Assembly: GCA_036226585.1 (NCBI GenBank)
Contig: CP108997.1
Span: 1,674,001-1,738,000 of the forward strand
From: Streptomyces sp. NBC_00708
GTDB lineage: Bacteria > Actinomycetota > Actinomycetes > Streptomycetales > Streptomycetaceae
Length of the DNA: 64,000 bases
Direction: 5' to 3'
The notes under the pieces are model-generated. The model was given only the letters and a program-made list of their open reading frames with translations, searched no databases and was not told the DNA's origin. A program made the translations under genes and the position numbers. This document shows positions 47,602 to 57,152 of the stretch, one piece after another (the stretch's first letter is position 1; each line of letters starts with the position of its first letter).

Positions 47602-48360
47602 TCAGTCCAGCCAGACATATCCGGCGAGCCGCCCGGTGGTGCGGTCGCGTCGGTACGAGAAGTGGTCGCCCGATTCCAGGGTGCAGAAGGGCGAAGCGTG
47701 CCGGTCGGTGACTCCGAGTTCCGCCAGCTGGGCGTGGACCCCGCCGGTGACGTCCACCGCCGGGGTGCCCCAGCTGGTCTCGGACCACGAACCGGGCACG
47801 CGCGCGGCGACCTCGTCACGCATCGCCGCCGGCACCTCGTAGCACCGCCCGCAGACGGCCGGTCCGGTACGGGCGGTGATCCGGGAGACCTCCGCGCCGA
47901 GCCGCACCATGGCCTCGACCGCGGCCGGCACCACCCCGGCGACCAGCCCCGGCCGGCCCGCGTGCGCCGCCGCGGCGACACCCGCCTCCGGGTCGGCGAG
48001 CAGGACGGGCGTGCAGTCGGCGGTCAGCACGGCGAGGGCGAGTCCGCGCCGCGCCGTCACCACCGCGTCGACGGCGGGAATCTCCCGGGCGTCGCCCCAG
48101 GGCCCGTCGACCACGGCCACGTCACGGCCGTGGACCTGGTTCATCCAGACGACCCGCGCCGGGTCGAGCCCCCGGGCCCGCGCGGCGCGCTCCCGGTTGG
48201 CCAGAACGGCGGCGGGGTCGTCACCGACCGCGCCGCCGAGGTTGAGCTCCGCGTACGGAGCGGCGCTCACTCCGCCCCACCTGTCGGTGAAGGAGAAGTG
48301 AGCGCCGCCCCGCGAAAAGACAGAAACCTTCGAGCTCACTGCGTCGTGCGGACCTATCAC
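47602..48360 (-). CDS. pgeF: peptidoglycan editing factor PgeF (YlmD/YfiH family)
   Basis: This is a 252-aa member of the laccase-domain DUF152 family. PgeF keeps wrong residues out of peptidoglycan in E. coli, and purine-nucleoside activity has also been reported for relatives. The metal-site motifs are [19 protein letters not shown] and AAHAGRPG. The last differs from the usual HAGWRG. The GTG start at 48360 overlaps the ftsZ stop as GTGA, so translation is coupled to ftsZ. Confidence 0.92.
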   Translation of the reverse strand: MIGPHDAVSSKVSVFSRGGAHFSFTDRWGGVSAAPYAELNLGGAVGDDPAAVLANRERAARARGLDPARVVWMNQVHGRDVAVVDGPWGDAREIPAVDAVVTARRGLALAVLTADCTPVLLADPEAGVAAAAHAGRPGLVAGVVPAAVEAMVRLGAEVSRITARTGPAVCGRCYEVPAAMRDEVAARVPGSWSETSWGTPAVDVTGGVHAQLAELGVTDRHASPFCTLESGDHFSYRRDRTTGRLAGYVWLD

Positions 48361-49580
48361 TTCAAGAAGTCCGGTACGTCCAGCTCCTCGGCCTGGGAGT
48401 CCGAGTAGGGACGGGCCGGCGGAACGTGCGGCGGAGAGACGACCGGCGGAAGGTGGGTCTCGCCCGACACCGGAGCCGGCTCGGCGTGCGGCGACGGCTC
48501 CTCGCGCGGCGGCACGGAACCGAGCCCGCCCGACTGGCGCACCGGCTCGGCCGCGGCCCGGACCGGCGTCGGGGCCGGCTCCTCGCGCTTGGCGGTGTTG
48601 CCGCCGAGCGCGATCTCCCGCCGGGCCGGCGGCTGTCCGCCGTCGAAGCCCGCCGCGATGACGGTGACCCGCACCTCGTCGCCGAGGGCGTCGTCGATGA
48701 CCGCGCCGAAGATGATGTTCGCCTCGGGGTGCGCCGCCTCGCTCACCAGCTGGGCGGCCTCGTTGATCTCGAAGAGACCGAGGTCGCTGCCGCCGGAGAT
48801 GGAGAGCAGGACGCCGCGGGCGCCGTCGATGGACGCTTCCAGGAGCGGCGAGGAGATCGCCATCTCCGCCGCGGCCACCGCGCGGTCGTCGCCGCGGGCG
48901 GAACCGATGCCCATGAGCGCCGACCCGGCCTCCGACATGACCGACTTGACGTCGGCGAAGTCGAGGTTGATCAGGCCCGGGGTGGTGATGAGGTCGGTGA
49001 TGCCCTGGACACCCGAGAGCAGGACCTGGTCCGCCGACTTGAACGCGTCGAGCACGCTGACCTGGCGGTCCGAGATGGACAGCAGCCGGTCGTTGGGGAT
49101 GACGATGAGGGTGTCGACCTCTTCGCGGAGTTCGGCGATGCCGTCCTCCGCCTGATTCGCGCGACGCCGGCCCTCGAAGGTGAACGGGCGGGTGACCACA
49201 CCGATCGTCAGGGCGCCGAGCGAGCGCGCGATGTTGGCGACGACGGGGGCGCCACCGGTGCCGGTGCCGCCGCCTTCGCCTGCGGTGACGAAGACCATGT
49301 CGGCCCCCTTGAGGACCTCCTCGATCTCCTCACGGTGGTCCTCTGCCGCCTTACGACCGACGGCCGGGTTCGCCCCGGCGCCGAGGCCACGGGTGAGTTC
49401 GCGGCCGACGTCGAGCTTGACGTCGGCGTCGCTCATCAACAGGGCTTGCGCATCCGTGTTGATCGCGATGAACTCGACGCCCTTGAGACCGACCTCGATC
49501 ATTCGGTTGATGGCATTGACACCACCGCCGCCGACACCGATGACCTTGATGACTGCGAGGTAGTTCTGCGGTGCTGCCAC
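48357..49580 (-). CDS. ftsZ: cell division protein FtsZ
   Basis: FtsZ is the tubulin-like GTPase that forms the Z-ring and, in Streptomyces, the ladders of sporulation septa. The 407-aa protein has [17 protein letters not shown], the GTP signature GGGTGTGG at 103-110, and the T7 loop [12 protein letters not shown] disordered Pro-rich linker runs from about 315 to 395, and the tail LDVPDFLK binds SepF and other partners. The start is GTG 49580. The 276-bp region upstream, after ftsQ, carries the promoter region. Confidence 0.98.
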   Translation of the reverse strand: MAAPQNYLAVIKVIGVGGGGVNAINRMIEVGLKGVEFIAINTDAQALLMSDADVKLDVGRELTRGLGAGANPAVGRKAAEDHREEIEEVLKGADMVFVTAGEGGGTGTGGAPVVANIARSLGALTIGVVTRPFTFEGRRRANQAEDGIAELREEVDTLIVIPNDRLLSISDRQVSVLDAFKSADQVLLSGVQGITDLITTPGLINLDFADVKSVMSEAGSALMGIGSARGDDRAVAAAEMAISSPLLEASIDGARGVLLSISGGSDLGLFEINEAAQLVSEAAHPEANIIFGAVIDDALGDEVRVTVIAAGFDGGQPPARREIALGGNTAKREEPAPTPVRAAAEPVRQSGGLGSVPPREEPSPHAEPAPVSGETHLPPVVSPPHVPPARPYSDSQAEELDVPDFLK

Positions 49581-49675
49581 GTCGAAGGCCTCTCGCCTCG
49601 AGTTACGTGTCGTCGCTTCGCGGTGATCCCGCCGCGACGACGGATGCCGATTGGGACGGTCCGAACGCCGACCCA

Positions 49676-49700
49676 AACCCTAACGTTCAAGTTTAGGGTT
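49676..49700. promoter_or_regulatory. inverted repeat in the ftsZ upstream region
   Basis: The perfect 8-base arms AACCCTAA and TTAGGGTT are separated by 9 bases, 96-120 bases before the ftsZ start. The AT content is high for this chromosome. It could be an operator or a leader hairpin. Streptomyces ftsZ is known to have several promoters, one developmentally controlled. Confidence 0.55.
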
Positions 49701-49795
49701 ACCAGTGTGTCTGCTTCATGGACTCTTCCGAACAGGACACTAAGTCGACAAGTGGCGCACGTTCAACGAACACGCCGAACCTCCCGTTTTTCTTT

Positions 49796-49808
49796 TCACC
49801 CTATGTGA
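49796..49808. promoter_or_regulatory. BldD-box-like site upstream of ftsZ
   Basis: TCACCCTATGTGA is palindromic at its ends (TCAC ... GTGA) and fits the BldD consensus nTnACnC(A/T)GnGTnAn except at one position. ftsZ is a known BldD target in Streptomyces. The site lies 216-228 bases before the ftsZ start, in the gap after ftsQ. Binding is inferred. Confidence 0.5.
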
Positions 49809-49856
49809 TCACCCGTAGCGCTGACCAACCAGGGTGCTGGCCAGGCCGTATGTGCG

Positions 49857-50651
49857 TCAACTGCCCGACACCGCAGGAGCGGTGGGTGCACTCACGTCGA
49901 AGTGTCCCGCTTTGGGGGCGGCTTTCATGAGAGCGGTGAGAACTTTCGCCTTCACCGCGCCCGCTTCACCGCTTCCCCACATCACCGTGCGATCCCCGCT
50001 GAGCTCCAGGGAGATGGCGTCGTACGAGGTGACCCGGACGACCCGGGTGTCCTCGGCGACACCGTCCGGGAGGTCGCCCGCGACCCGGACCGCTTCCCGC
50101 ACCAGCCGGTCGCCGCCGAAGCGGCGGAGACTCGCGGAGCTGCCCGAGGCCAGTTCCAGCAGAGGCACCCGCACGGGCGCCTTGTCCACCGTGGCGAAGC
50201 GCACGCCCTCGGCGTCCACTTCGATGAACTTCGCGCCCTTTTTCACCAACAGGACCGGCTGTCGTTCGGTCACTTTAAGTCCGATGCCGTGCGGCCATGA
50301 CCGTACGACATCCACCGAATCGATACGAGGCAACTTCTGGCGCAACCTTTTCTCGATCGCGCCGGTGTCCACGGAGACGAGCGGGGAGCCCATGGGCACC
50401 TCCGCCGCGCGCTCCACCTCGGCCGGCGCGAGCACCCGGACCCCGGTGATCCTGACCTGTTCGACCCTCAGCCAGGAGGAGCCGTACAGCGCCCACACGA
50501 CGCCGGAGCCGAGCAGCAGCACGGCCGCGGCGATCAGGACCAGCAGCCGGCGGCGGGACAGGCGGCGCCCCTCGGGACGTGGGGACGGCGGCCGGTCCGG
50601 GGCGTCCTCCTGCTTCCCTGCACCGCGCTGGGCGGTCGTCGGTCCGGCCAC
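49857..50651 (-). CDS. ftsQ: cell division protein FtsQ
   Basis: FtsQ is a bitopic membrane protein that links FtsL and FtsI to the divisome. The 264-aa protein has a basic cytoplasmic tail (about 1-35), one membrane helix (36-56), the POTRA domain (WLRVEQVRITGVRVLAPAEVERAAEVPMGSPLVSVD) and the FtsQ/DivIB domain (RIDSVDVVRSWPHGIGLKVTERQPV). It starts at GTG 50651. murC, often found just before ftsQ in other phyla, is absent here, and murG lies 51 bases upstream. Confidence 0.95.
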   Translation of the reverse strand: MAGPTTAQRGAGKQEDAPDRPPSPRPEGRRLSRRRLLVLIAAAVLLLGSGVVWALYGSSWLRVEQVRITGVRVLAPAEVERAAEVPMGSPLVSVDTGAIEKRLRQKLPRIDSVDVVRSWPHGIGLKVTERQPVLLVKKGAKFIEVDAEGVRFATVDKAPVRVPLLELASGSSASLRRFGGDRLVREAVRVAGDLPDGVAEDTRVVRVTSYDAISLELSGDRTVMWGSGEAGAVKAKVLTALMKAAPKAGHFDVSAPTAPAVSGS

Positions 50652-50702
50652 GCTCGCTCCTTATGCCGGGTCCGGGGACCATCGCCCCCGGACCCGTCCG
50701 CC

Positions 50703-51797
50703 TCACGCGTTACGGCGTGCGGCAATCGCCTCGTACACCATGCCGACCAGCAGATCGTCGGCGTCCCGCCGGCCGAACTCGGCGGCGGCACGGGACATTT
50801 CATACAACCGGTGCGGATCGGACAGCACCGGGAGGACGTTGCCCTGCACCCACTCGGGAGTGAGCGCGGCGTCGTCCACCAGCAGACCGCCTCCGGCGTT
50901 GACCACCGGCTGGGCGTTCAGCCGCTGTTCACCGTTGCCGATGGGCAACGGGACATAGGCGGCGGGCAGTCCGACGGCGGAGAGTTCGGCGACGGTCATC
51001 GCGCCCGCACGGCAGAGCATCATGTCGGCCGCGGCGTACGCGAGATCCATCCGGTCCACGTACGGTACCGGGATGTAGGGGGGCATCCCGGGCATGTTGT
51101 CCACGCGCGGCAATTCGTTCTTCGGTCCGACCACGTGCAGGATCTGGATGCCGGAGCGCTGGAGCAGCGGAGCGACGCGCTGCACCACCTCGTTGAGATG
51201 GCGGGCGCCCTGCGAGCCGCCGGAGACCAGCAGCGTCGGCAGGTTGGGGTCGAGGCCGAACGCGTCGCGCGCCTCGGGGCGGATACGGGCCCGGTCGAGG
51301 GTGGCGATGGTGCGGCGGAGCGGGATGCCGATGTAGCGGGCGCCGCGCAGTTTGCTGTCGGGCGTGGAGACGGCGACACCGTGCGCGTACCGCGAGCCGA
51401 TCTTGTTGGCCAGGCCGGGCCTGGCGTTGGCCTCGTGGACCACGATCGGGACGCCGGCCCGCTTGGCGGCCAGATAGCCCGGCAGGGCCACGTAACCGCC
51501 GAAGCCCACCACGCAGTCGGCCCGGGTGCGTTCGAGGATCTGCTCAGCGGCCTTGATGGTGCCGCGCAGCCGGCCGGGGACGGTGATGAGTTCGGGCGTG
51601 GGCTTGCGCGGCAGCGGTACGGCCGGGATCAGGGCGAGCTCGTACCCCCGCTCGGGTACGAGCCTGGTCTCGAGTCCGCGCTCCGTGCCGAGAGCGGTGA
51701 TCCCCACGCTCGGGTCCTGCCTGCGCAGGGCGTCCGCGAGGGCAAGCGCGGGCTCGATGTGGCCGGCGGTCCCCCCGCCGGCGAGTACGACATGCAC
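50703..51797 (-). CDS. murG: UDP-GlcNAc transferase MurG
   Basis: MurG adds GlcNAc to lipid I to make lipid II at the inner membrane face. The 364-aa GT-B protein starts [19 protein letters not shown] with the first Gly-rich loop, followed by [48 protein letters not shown] and [17 protein letters not shown], all family hallmarks. The start is GTG 51797, 6 bases after ftsW. Confidence 0.97.
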   Translation of the reverse strand: MHVVLAGGGTAGHIEPALALADALRRQDPSVGITALGTERGLETRLVPERGYELALIPAVPLPRKPTPELITVPGRLRGTIKAAEQILERTRADCVVGFGGYVALPGYLAAKRAGVPIVVHEANARPGLANKIGSRYAHGVAVSTPDSKLRGARYIGIPLRRTIATLDRARIRPEARDAFGLDPNLPTLLVSGGSQGARHLNEVVQRVAPLLQRSGIQILHVVGPKNELPRVDNMPGMPPYIPVPYVDRMDLAYAAADMMLCRAGAMTVAELSAVGLPAAYVPLPIGNGEQRLNAQPVVNAGGGLLVDDAALTPEWVQGNVLPVLSDPHRLYEMSRAAAEFGRRDADDLLVGMVYEAIAARRNA

Positions 51798-51803
51798 CGA
51801 ATT

Positions 51804-53138
51804 TCACCGCTCTCCGGACGGACGCTTCTTGACGCGCCGTCTCATCGACTTCCATCTCACCCCTGGCCTCCGCACGGCCAGGGCCGCCTTCGCGGCGGGC
51901 TCGTCCCGCGCGAACGCGATCAGCAGCCCGACGGCGAACATGGTCGGCAGCAGGGCCGACCCCCCGTAGGAGAACAGCGGGAGCGGGACACCGGCGATCG
52001 GCAGCAGGCCGAGCACCGCACCGATGTTGATCACGGCCTGCGCCGTGATCCAGGTGGTCACACCTCCCGCTGCGTACCTCACGAAGGGGTCCTCCGTGCG
52101 TCCGGCCACGCGGATACCCGCATAGCCTAGAGCCGCGAAGAGGGCGAGTACCGACAGCGTCCCCGCCAACCCCAGTTCCTCCCCGGTGATGGCGAAGATG
52201 AAGTCGGTGTGAGGTTCGGGGAGTTGGCCCCATTTTTCCACACTTGCACCGAGGCCCGATCCGAACCATCCGCCCGACGCCAGAGCATAGATGCCGTGCA
52301 CGGCCTGCCAGCAGGAGCCGCCGGGGCCGGGCTCGCTGGCTCCCATGCAGTCCAGCCTGGACATGCGGTTGGGGCTGGTCTTGATCAGCAGGAAGCCGAT
52401 GAGGCCGGCGGTGGCGAGCACTCCGGCGAACAGCCGGGTGGGGGCACCGGCCAGCCAGAGCAGTCCGAACAGGATGGCCGTGAGAATGATCGCAGTGCCC
52501 ATGTCGCCGCCGAGCATGATGAGTCCGAGCAGCATGAAGGCGACCGGCACCAGCGGGACCAGCATGTGCTTCCACTGGGTCAGCAGCCGCTTGTCCTGTT
52601 TACGGGCGAGCAGGTCGGCCCCCCACAGGACGAGGGCCAGCTTGCCGAACTCGCTGGGCTGGAGCTGGAAGGGCCCGCCCAGGTAGAGCCAGTTGCGGTT
52701 GCCGTTCACCGACATCCCTATCCCCGGCACCTGGACCAGAACCATCAGGAAGACGGCGCCCATGAGCAGCGGATAGGACAGTGCGCGGTGCAGCTTGACC
52801 GGCATCCGGGCGGCGACCGCCATCAGCCCGGCCCCGATCACGGCGGCCAGGAACTGCTTGCGGAAGAAGTAGGTGCCGGGCTTGCCCAGCTCCAGCGCCT
52901 TGATCATCGAGGCGGAGTAGACCATCACCAGGCCCAGCACGGTGATCAGCAGCCCGGCGCCCAGGATCACGTAGTACGCCGTCAGCGGGCGGTCCCAGGC
53001 CCGCCGTGCCCGCTCGTACAGCCGCCGCACACCGCCGCCGCGCGGACTGCGGGGGCCGCCCGTGCTCCGGGCCCGCACCGCCGCGGGCCGCCGGGCCTTG
53101 GCAGCGGGCCGTACCCGCACGCTCTCTTCGGCCGGCAT
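51804..53138 (-). CDS. ftsW: SEDS family glycosyltransferase FtsW
   Basis: FtsW polymerises lipid II into septal glycan with FtsI. The 444-aa protein has a basic, disordered N-terminus of about 60 residues, then about ten membrane helices. SEDS motifs include NWLYLGGPFQLQPSEFGKLALV, GDMGTAIILTAI, HTDFIFAITGEELGL and GVPLPLFSYGGSALLPTM. The ATG at 53138 follows GGAGGGGACAGGGAC. The 112-bp gap before it, after murD, is the longest within the mur part of the cluster and could hold a promoter. Confidence 0.96.
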   Translation of the reverse strand: MPAEESVRVRPAAKARRPAAVRARSTGGPRSPRGGGVRRLYERARRAWDRPLTAYYVILGAGLLITVLGLVMVYSASMIKALELGKPGTYFFRKQFLAAVIGAGLMAVAARMPVKLHRALSYPLLMGAVFLMVLVQVPGIGMSVNGNRNWLYLGGPFQLQPSEFGKLALVLWGADLLARKQDKRLLTQWKHMLVPLVPVAFMLLGLIMLGGDMGTAIILTAILFGLLWLAGAPTRLFAGVLATAGLIGFLLIKTSPNRMSRLDCMGASEPGPGGSCWQAVHGIYALASGGWFGSGLGASVEKWGQLPEPHTDFIFAITGEELGLAGTLSVLALFAALGYAGIRVAGRTEDPFVRYAAGGVTTWITAQAVINIGAVLGLLPIAGVPLPLFSYGGSALLPTMFAVGLLIAFARDEPAAKAALAVRRPGVRWKSMRRRVKKRPSGER

Positions 53139-53250
53139 GTCCCTGTCCCCTCCACTGCTCGTGCCCGGGGCTCCTGTGCCGGGGCCCCGCCCCGGCACAG
53201 CCGTGCGCGCCCCGGTACGCCGGGACGGTACGGCGCGGTGGCCGGGCCCG

Positions 53251-54678
53251 TCAGGCGCTCTCGGCGGCGCGTGCGCGGACGGCGTCCGCGAAGGCCTCGC
53301 CCCGCTTGTTGTAGTTGACGAACATGTCCATGGAGGCGCAGGCCGGGGCCATCAGTACGGTGTCTCCCGGCCGGGCGAGCCGTGCCGCCTCGCGGACCGC
53401 CTCGGACATCGCCCCAGTGTCGGTCCGGTCGAGGTCGACCACAGGGACCTCGGGCGCGTGTCGCGTGAGGGCTTCGCGGATCAGGGCGCGGTCCGCGCCC
53501 ATGAGTACGACGCCCCGCAGCCGCTTGGCGCAGCCGGTCACCAGCTCGTCGAACGTGGCGCCCTTGGCCAGGCCGCCGGCGATCCAGACAATGGAGTCGT
53601 AGGCGGCGAGGGAGGCCTCGGCGGCGTGGGTGTTGGTGGCCTTGGAGTCGTCCACGTAGGAGACGCCGTCGACGTCCGCGACGTGCTCGATGCGGTGCGG
53701 GTCGGGGCGGAAGGCGCGCAGCCCGTCGCGCACGGCGGCGGGCTCGACGCCGAAGGCGCGGGCCAGGGCGGCGGCGGCCAGGGCGTTGGCGATGTTGTGC
53801 GGGGCCGGCGGATTGACGTCCGCGGCCTCGGCCAGCTCCTGGGCCTGCTTCTGGCGGTTCTGCACGAAGGCGCGGTCGACGAGGATGCCGTCCACGACGC
53901 CGAGCTGCGAGGGCCCCGGCGTGCCGAGGGTGAAGCCGATGGCCCGGCAGCCCTCCTCGACGTCGGCCTCGCGCACCAGGTCCTCGGTGGCCGGGTCGGC
54001 GGCGTTGTACACGCAGGCGACGCGGTTGCCCTCGTAGATCCGGCCCTTGTCGGCGGCGTACGCCTCCATGGAGCCGTGCCAGTCGAGGTGGTCGGGGGCC
54101 AGGTTGAGCACGGCGGCGGAGTGCGCGCGCAGCGAGGGTGCCCAGTGCAGCTGGTAGCTGGAGAGTTCGACGGCGAGCACGTCGTACGTCTCCTCGCCGA
54201 GGACGGCGTCCAGCAGGGAGACGCCGATGTTGCCGACGGCGGCGGTGCGCAGCCCGGCGGCCTCCAGGATGGAGGCGAGCATCCGTACGGTCGTGGTCTT
54301 GCCGTTGGTGCCGGTGACCGCGAGCCAGGGCGCCGGCTCCCGGCCGTCCTGGCCGCGCAGCCGCCAGGCGAGTTCGACATCGCCCCAGACCGGGACGCCC
54401 GCCTCGGCGGCCGCGGCGAACAGCGGCTTGCCGGGCTTCCAGCCGGGGGCGGTGACGATCAGCTCAGTGGACTCGGGCAGGGTGTCGCCGTCGCCGAGGC
54501 GCACGGCGATGCCCTGCGCCTCCAGCTCGGCGGCCTGGGCGCGGGAGCGCTCGTCGTCGCCGTCGTTGACCACGGTGACGACGGCGCCGAGGCCGTGCAG
54601 GACGCGGGCCGCCGGGATTCCGGAGACCCCGAGTCCGGCGACCGTGACGTGCTTGCCCTGCCAGTCCACGTTGCTCAC
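53251..54678 (-). CDS. murD: UDP-MurNAc-L-alanine:D-glutamate ligase
   Basis: MurD adds D-glutamate to UDP-MurNAc-L-Ala. The 475-aa protein has the N-terminal nucleotide-binding domain (VTVAGLGVSGIPAARVL), the ATP loop TGTNGKTTT at 122-130, and the Mur ligase signature SYQLHWAPSLRAHSAAVLNLAPDHLDWH. The C-terminal domain contains YVDDSKATNTHAAEASL and LAPACASMDMF-like sequence. I chose the GTG at 54678 because it overlaps the mraY stop as GTGA; an ATG at 54693 would add five residues. Confidence 0.96.
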   Translation of the reverse strand: MSNVDWQGKHVTVAGLGVSGIPAARVLHGLGAVVTVVNDGDDERSRAQAAELEAQGIAVRLGDGDTLPESTELIVTAPGWKPGKPLFAAAAEAGVPVWGDVELAWRLRGQDGREPAPWLAVTGTNGKTTTVRMLASILEAAGLRTAAVGNIGVSLLDAVLGEETYDVLAVELSSYQLHWAPSLRAHSAAVLNLAPDHLDWHGSMEAYAADKGRIYEGNRVACVYNAADPATEDLVREADVEEGCRAIGFTLGTPGPSQLGVVDGILVDRAFVQNRQKQAQELAEAADVNPPAPHNIANALAAAALARAFGVEPAAVRDGLRAFRPDPHRIEHVADVDGVSYVDDSKATNTHAAEASLAAYDSIVWIAGGLAKGATFDELVTGCAKRLRGVVLMGADRALIREALTRHAPEVPVVDLDRTDTGAMSEAVREAARLARPGDTVLMAPACASMDMFVNYNKRGEAFADAVRARAAESA

Positions 54679-55745
54679 TTCTTGGCTGCCCATCCTGCGT
54701 AGAAGAGGCCGAGTCCGACGATCACGCACATGCCCTGGATGATCCAGAAGCGGACCACGACAAGGACTTCGGACCACCCCTTGAGTTCGAAGTGGTGCTG
54801 GAGCGGCGCCATGCGGAAGACGCGCTTGCCGGTCATCTTGAACGAGCCGACCTGGATGACGACGGACATCGTGATCATCACGAAGAGGCCGCCGAGGATG
54901 GCCATCAGGAATTCGGTGCGGGAGCAGATCGCGAGGCCGGCGAGCGCGCCGCCGAGGGCGAGCGAGCCGGTGTCCCCCATGAAGATCTTGGCCGGCGAGG
55001 TGTTCCACCACAGGAAGCCGAAGCAGGAACCCATCAGGGCGGAGGCCACGACCGCGAGGTCGAGCGGATCACGCACTTCGAAACAGGCACTCGGGTTCGT
55101 GAGGGTGCCGGCGTTGGCGCAGGACTCCTGGAACTGCCAGAGCCCGATGAAGGTGTACGCACCGAAGACCATCACCGACGCGCCGGTGGCCAGACCGTCC
55201 AGACCGTCCGTCAGGTTCACGCCGTTGGACATGGCGAGAATCATGAACAGCGCCCAGACGACGAAGAGCACCGGGCCGATCGACCAGCCGAAGTCCTCGA
55301 CGAACGAGAGCTTGTCGGACGCCGGGGTGTTGCCGCGGGCGTCGGCGAACTGGAGCGAGAGCACCGCGAAGGCGATCCCGACTATCAGCTGGCCGGCCAT
55401 CTTCGCCTTGGCCCGCAGACCGAGCGAGCGCTGCTTGACGATCTTGATGTAGTCGTCGAGGAAGCCGACGAGTCCCATGCCTGCCATCAGGAAGAGGACC
55501 AGCACACCGGAGAAGCGCATCTCCTCGCCGGTGATCACCTTCGCCAGGAAGTACGCGATGAGCGTCGCCAGGATGAAGGCGATACCGCCCATCGTGGGCG
55601 TGCCCTTCTTGGACCCGTGGGTGCGCGGGCCGTCGTCCCGGATGAACTGCCCGTATCCCTTGCGGGCCAGGAGCTTGATCAGCAGCGGTGTGCCGACCAG
55701 GGTCAGGAAGAGCCCGATGGCTCCCGCGAAGAGGATCTGCCTCAT
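54675..55745 (-). CDS. mraY: phospho-N-acetylmuramoyl-pentapeptide transferase
   Basis: MraY transfers phospho-MurNAc-pentapeptide to undecaprenyl phosphate, making lipid I. The 356-aa protein has about ten membrane helices. Active-site motifs are GTPTMGGIAF, GFLDDYIK, NLTDGLDGLA, FMGDTGSLALGG and MAPLQHHFELKGW. It starts at ATG 55745, overlapping the murF stop as ATGA. The length is normal. Its substrate comes from MurF, encoded directly before it. Confidence 0.98.
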   Translation of the reverse strand: MRQILFAGAIGLFLTLVGTPLLIKLLARKGYGQFIRDDGPRTHGSKKGTPTMGGIAFILATLIAYFLAKVITGEEMRFSGVLVLFLMAGMGLVGFLDDYIKIVKQRSLGLRAKAKMAGQLIVGIAFAVLSLQFADARGNTPASDKLSFVEDFGWSIGPVLFVVWALFMILAMSNGVNLTDGLDGLATGASVMVFGAYTFIGLWQFQESCANAGTLTNPSACFEVRDPLDLAVVASALMGSCFGFLWWNTSPAKIFMGDTGSLALGGALAGLAICSRTEFLMAILGGLFVMITMSVVIQVGSFKMTGKRVFRMAPLQHHFELKGWSEVLVVVRFWIIQGMCVIVGLGLFYAGWAAKK

Positions 55746-57148
55746 CGGCCCGCGACCTCGCCCTCGGTCGCGTTCTCCAGCAGTGCTGTGACGACCTGCT
55801 CCAGGCCGACCGACCGGGACGCCTTCACCAGCACGACGTCTCCCGGGCGCAGTTCCCTGCGCAACAGGTCGACGGCAGCCTGCGCGTCGGACACGTGCAC
55901 CGACTCCTCACCCCACGAACCCTCGTTGTATGCGCCCAGTTGCAGCCAGGAGGCTTCTCTGCCCCCGACCGCGACGAGCTTGCTGACGTTGAGCCGGACG
56001 GCGAGCCGTCCGACCGCGTCGTGCTCGGCGAGCGAGGCGTCGCCGAGCTCGGCCATCAGGCCGAGCACCGCCCACGTACGACGCCCCTTCCCCATGGCGG
56101 CCAGCGCGCGGAGCGCGGCCTTCATGGATTCGGGGTTCGCGTTGTAGGCGTCATTGACGAACGTCACGCCGTCCGGACGCTCGGTGACCTCCATGCGCCA
56201 GCGGGAGAGGGTGCCCGCCTCGGAGAGCGCCTCGGCGATCTCGTCTGCGGACAGGCCCAGCTCATGGGCGACGGCGGCCGCGGCGAGCGCGTTCGACACG
56301 TGGTGCTCACCGTACAGGCGCATGGTCACATCGCTGCACCCGGTGGGTGTGTGGAGACGGAACGCGGGGCGTCCGTCGTCGGTGAGGCGCACGTCTTCAC
56401 CCCGTACGTCCGCATCCGCGGCTTCCCCGAAGAGGACCACCCGCGCCTTGGTACGGGAGGACATGGCGCGGACGAGGGGGTCGTCGGCGTTGAGCACGGC
56501 GACGCCGTCCTCGGGCAGCGACTCGACCATCTCGCCCTTGGCCTGGGCGATCTGCTCCTTGCCGCCGAACTCGCCGATGTGCGCGCTGCCCACGTTCAGC
56601 ACGAGGCCGATACGCGGCGGGACGAGTCCGGTGAGGTAGCGGATGTCCCCGATGTAGCGGGCGCCCATTTCGAGGACCAGGTGCCTGGTCTCGTCGGTGG
56701 CGCGCAGCGCGGTGAGCGGCAGGCCGATCTCGTTGTTGAGGTTGCCCTCCGGGTAGACGGTGGGCCCCTTGCGCTCCAGGAGCTGTGCGATGAGGTCCTT
56801 GGTGGAGGTCTTGCCCGCGGAGCCGGTGAGGGCGACGACGGTGGCCCCGAGGCGGCGGACGACGGCGCGGGAGAGCGCGCCGAGGGCGGCCACGACGTCG
56901 TCGACGACGATCGCGGGCACCCCGACGGGGCGGGTGGCCAGGACGAGGGCCGCGCCCGCCTCGACGGCGCGCTCGGCGTAGTCGTGGCCGTCGGCCCGTT
57001 CGCCGGCGAAGGCGACGAACAGGCTGCCGGGCGTCACCTTGCGGGAGTCGATGACGACCGGTCCGCTGACGGTCACTGCCGGATCCGGTATGTCGTGCGT
57101 CTGCCCGCCGACGATTTCGGCGATCTCGGCGAGGGAAAGGGCGATCAC
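55742..57148 (-). CDS. murF: UDP-MurNAc-tripeptide:D-Ala-D-Ala ligase
   Basis: MurF adds D-Ala-D-Ala to complete the UDP-MurNAc-pentapeptide. The 468-aa protein shows VVIDSRKVTPGSLFVAFAG (the domain 1 uracil-binding motif), the ATP loop LTGSAGKTSTKD at 108-119, NLNNEIGLPLTAL, EMGARYIGDI and VNDAYNANPESM. The start is GTG 57148, with AGGGA seven bases before it and 4 bases from the murE stop. It overlaps mraY at its 3' end. Confidence 0.97.
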   Translation of the reverse strand: MIALSLAEIAEIVGGQTHDIPDPAVTVSGPVVIDSRKVTPGSLFVAFAGERADGHDYAERAVEAGAALVLATRPVGVPAIVVDDVVAALGALSRAVVRRLGATVVALTGSAGKTSTKDLIAQLLERKGPTVYPEGNLNNEIGLPLTALRATDETRHLVLEMGARYIGDIRYLTGLVPPRIGLVLNVGSAHIGEFGGKEQIAQAKGEMVESLPEDGVAVLNADDPLVRAMSSRTKARVVLFGEAADADVRGEDVRLTDDGRPAFRLHTPTGCSDVTMRLYGEHHVSNALAAAAVAHELGLSADEIAEALSEAGTLSRWRMEVTERPDGVTFVNDAYNANPESMKAALRALAAMGKGRRTWAVLGLMAELGDASLAEHDAVGRLAVRLNVSKLVAVGGREASWLQLGAYNEGSWGEESVHVSDAQAAVDLLRRELRPGDVVLVKASRSVGLEQVVTALLENATEGEVAGR

Positions 57149-57152
57149 TTGG

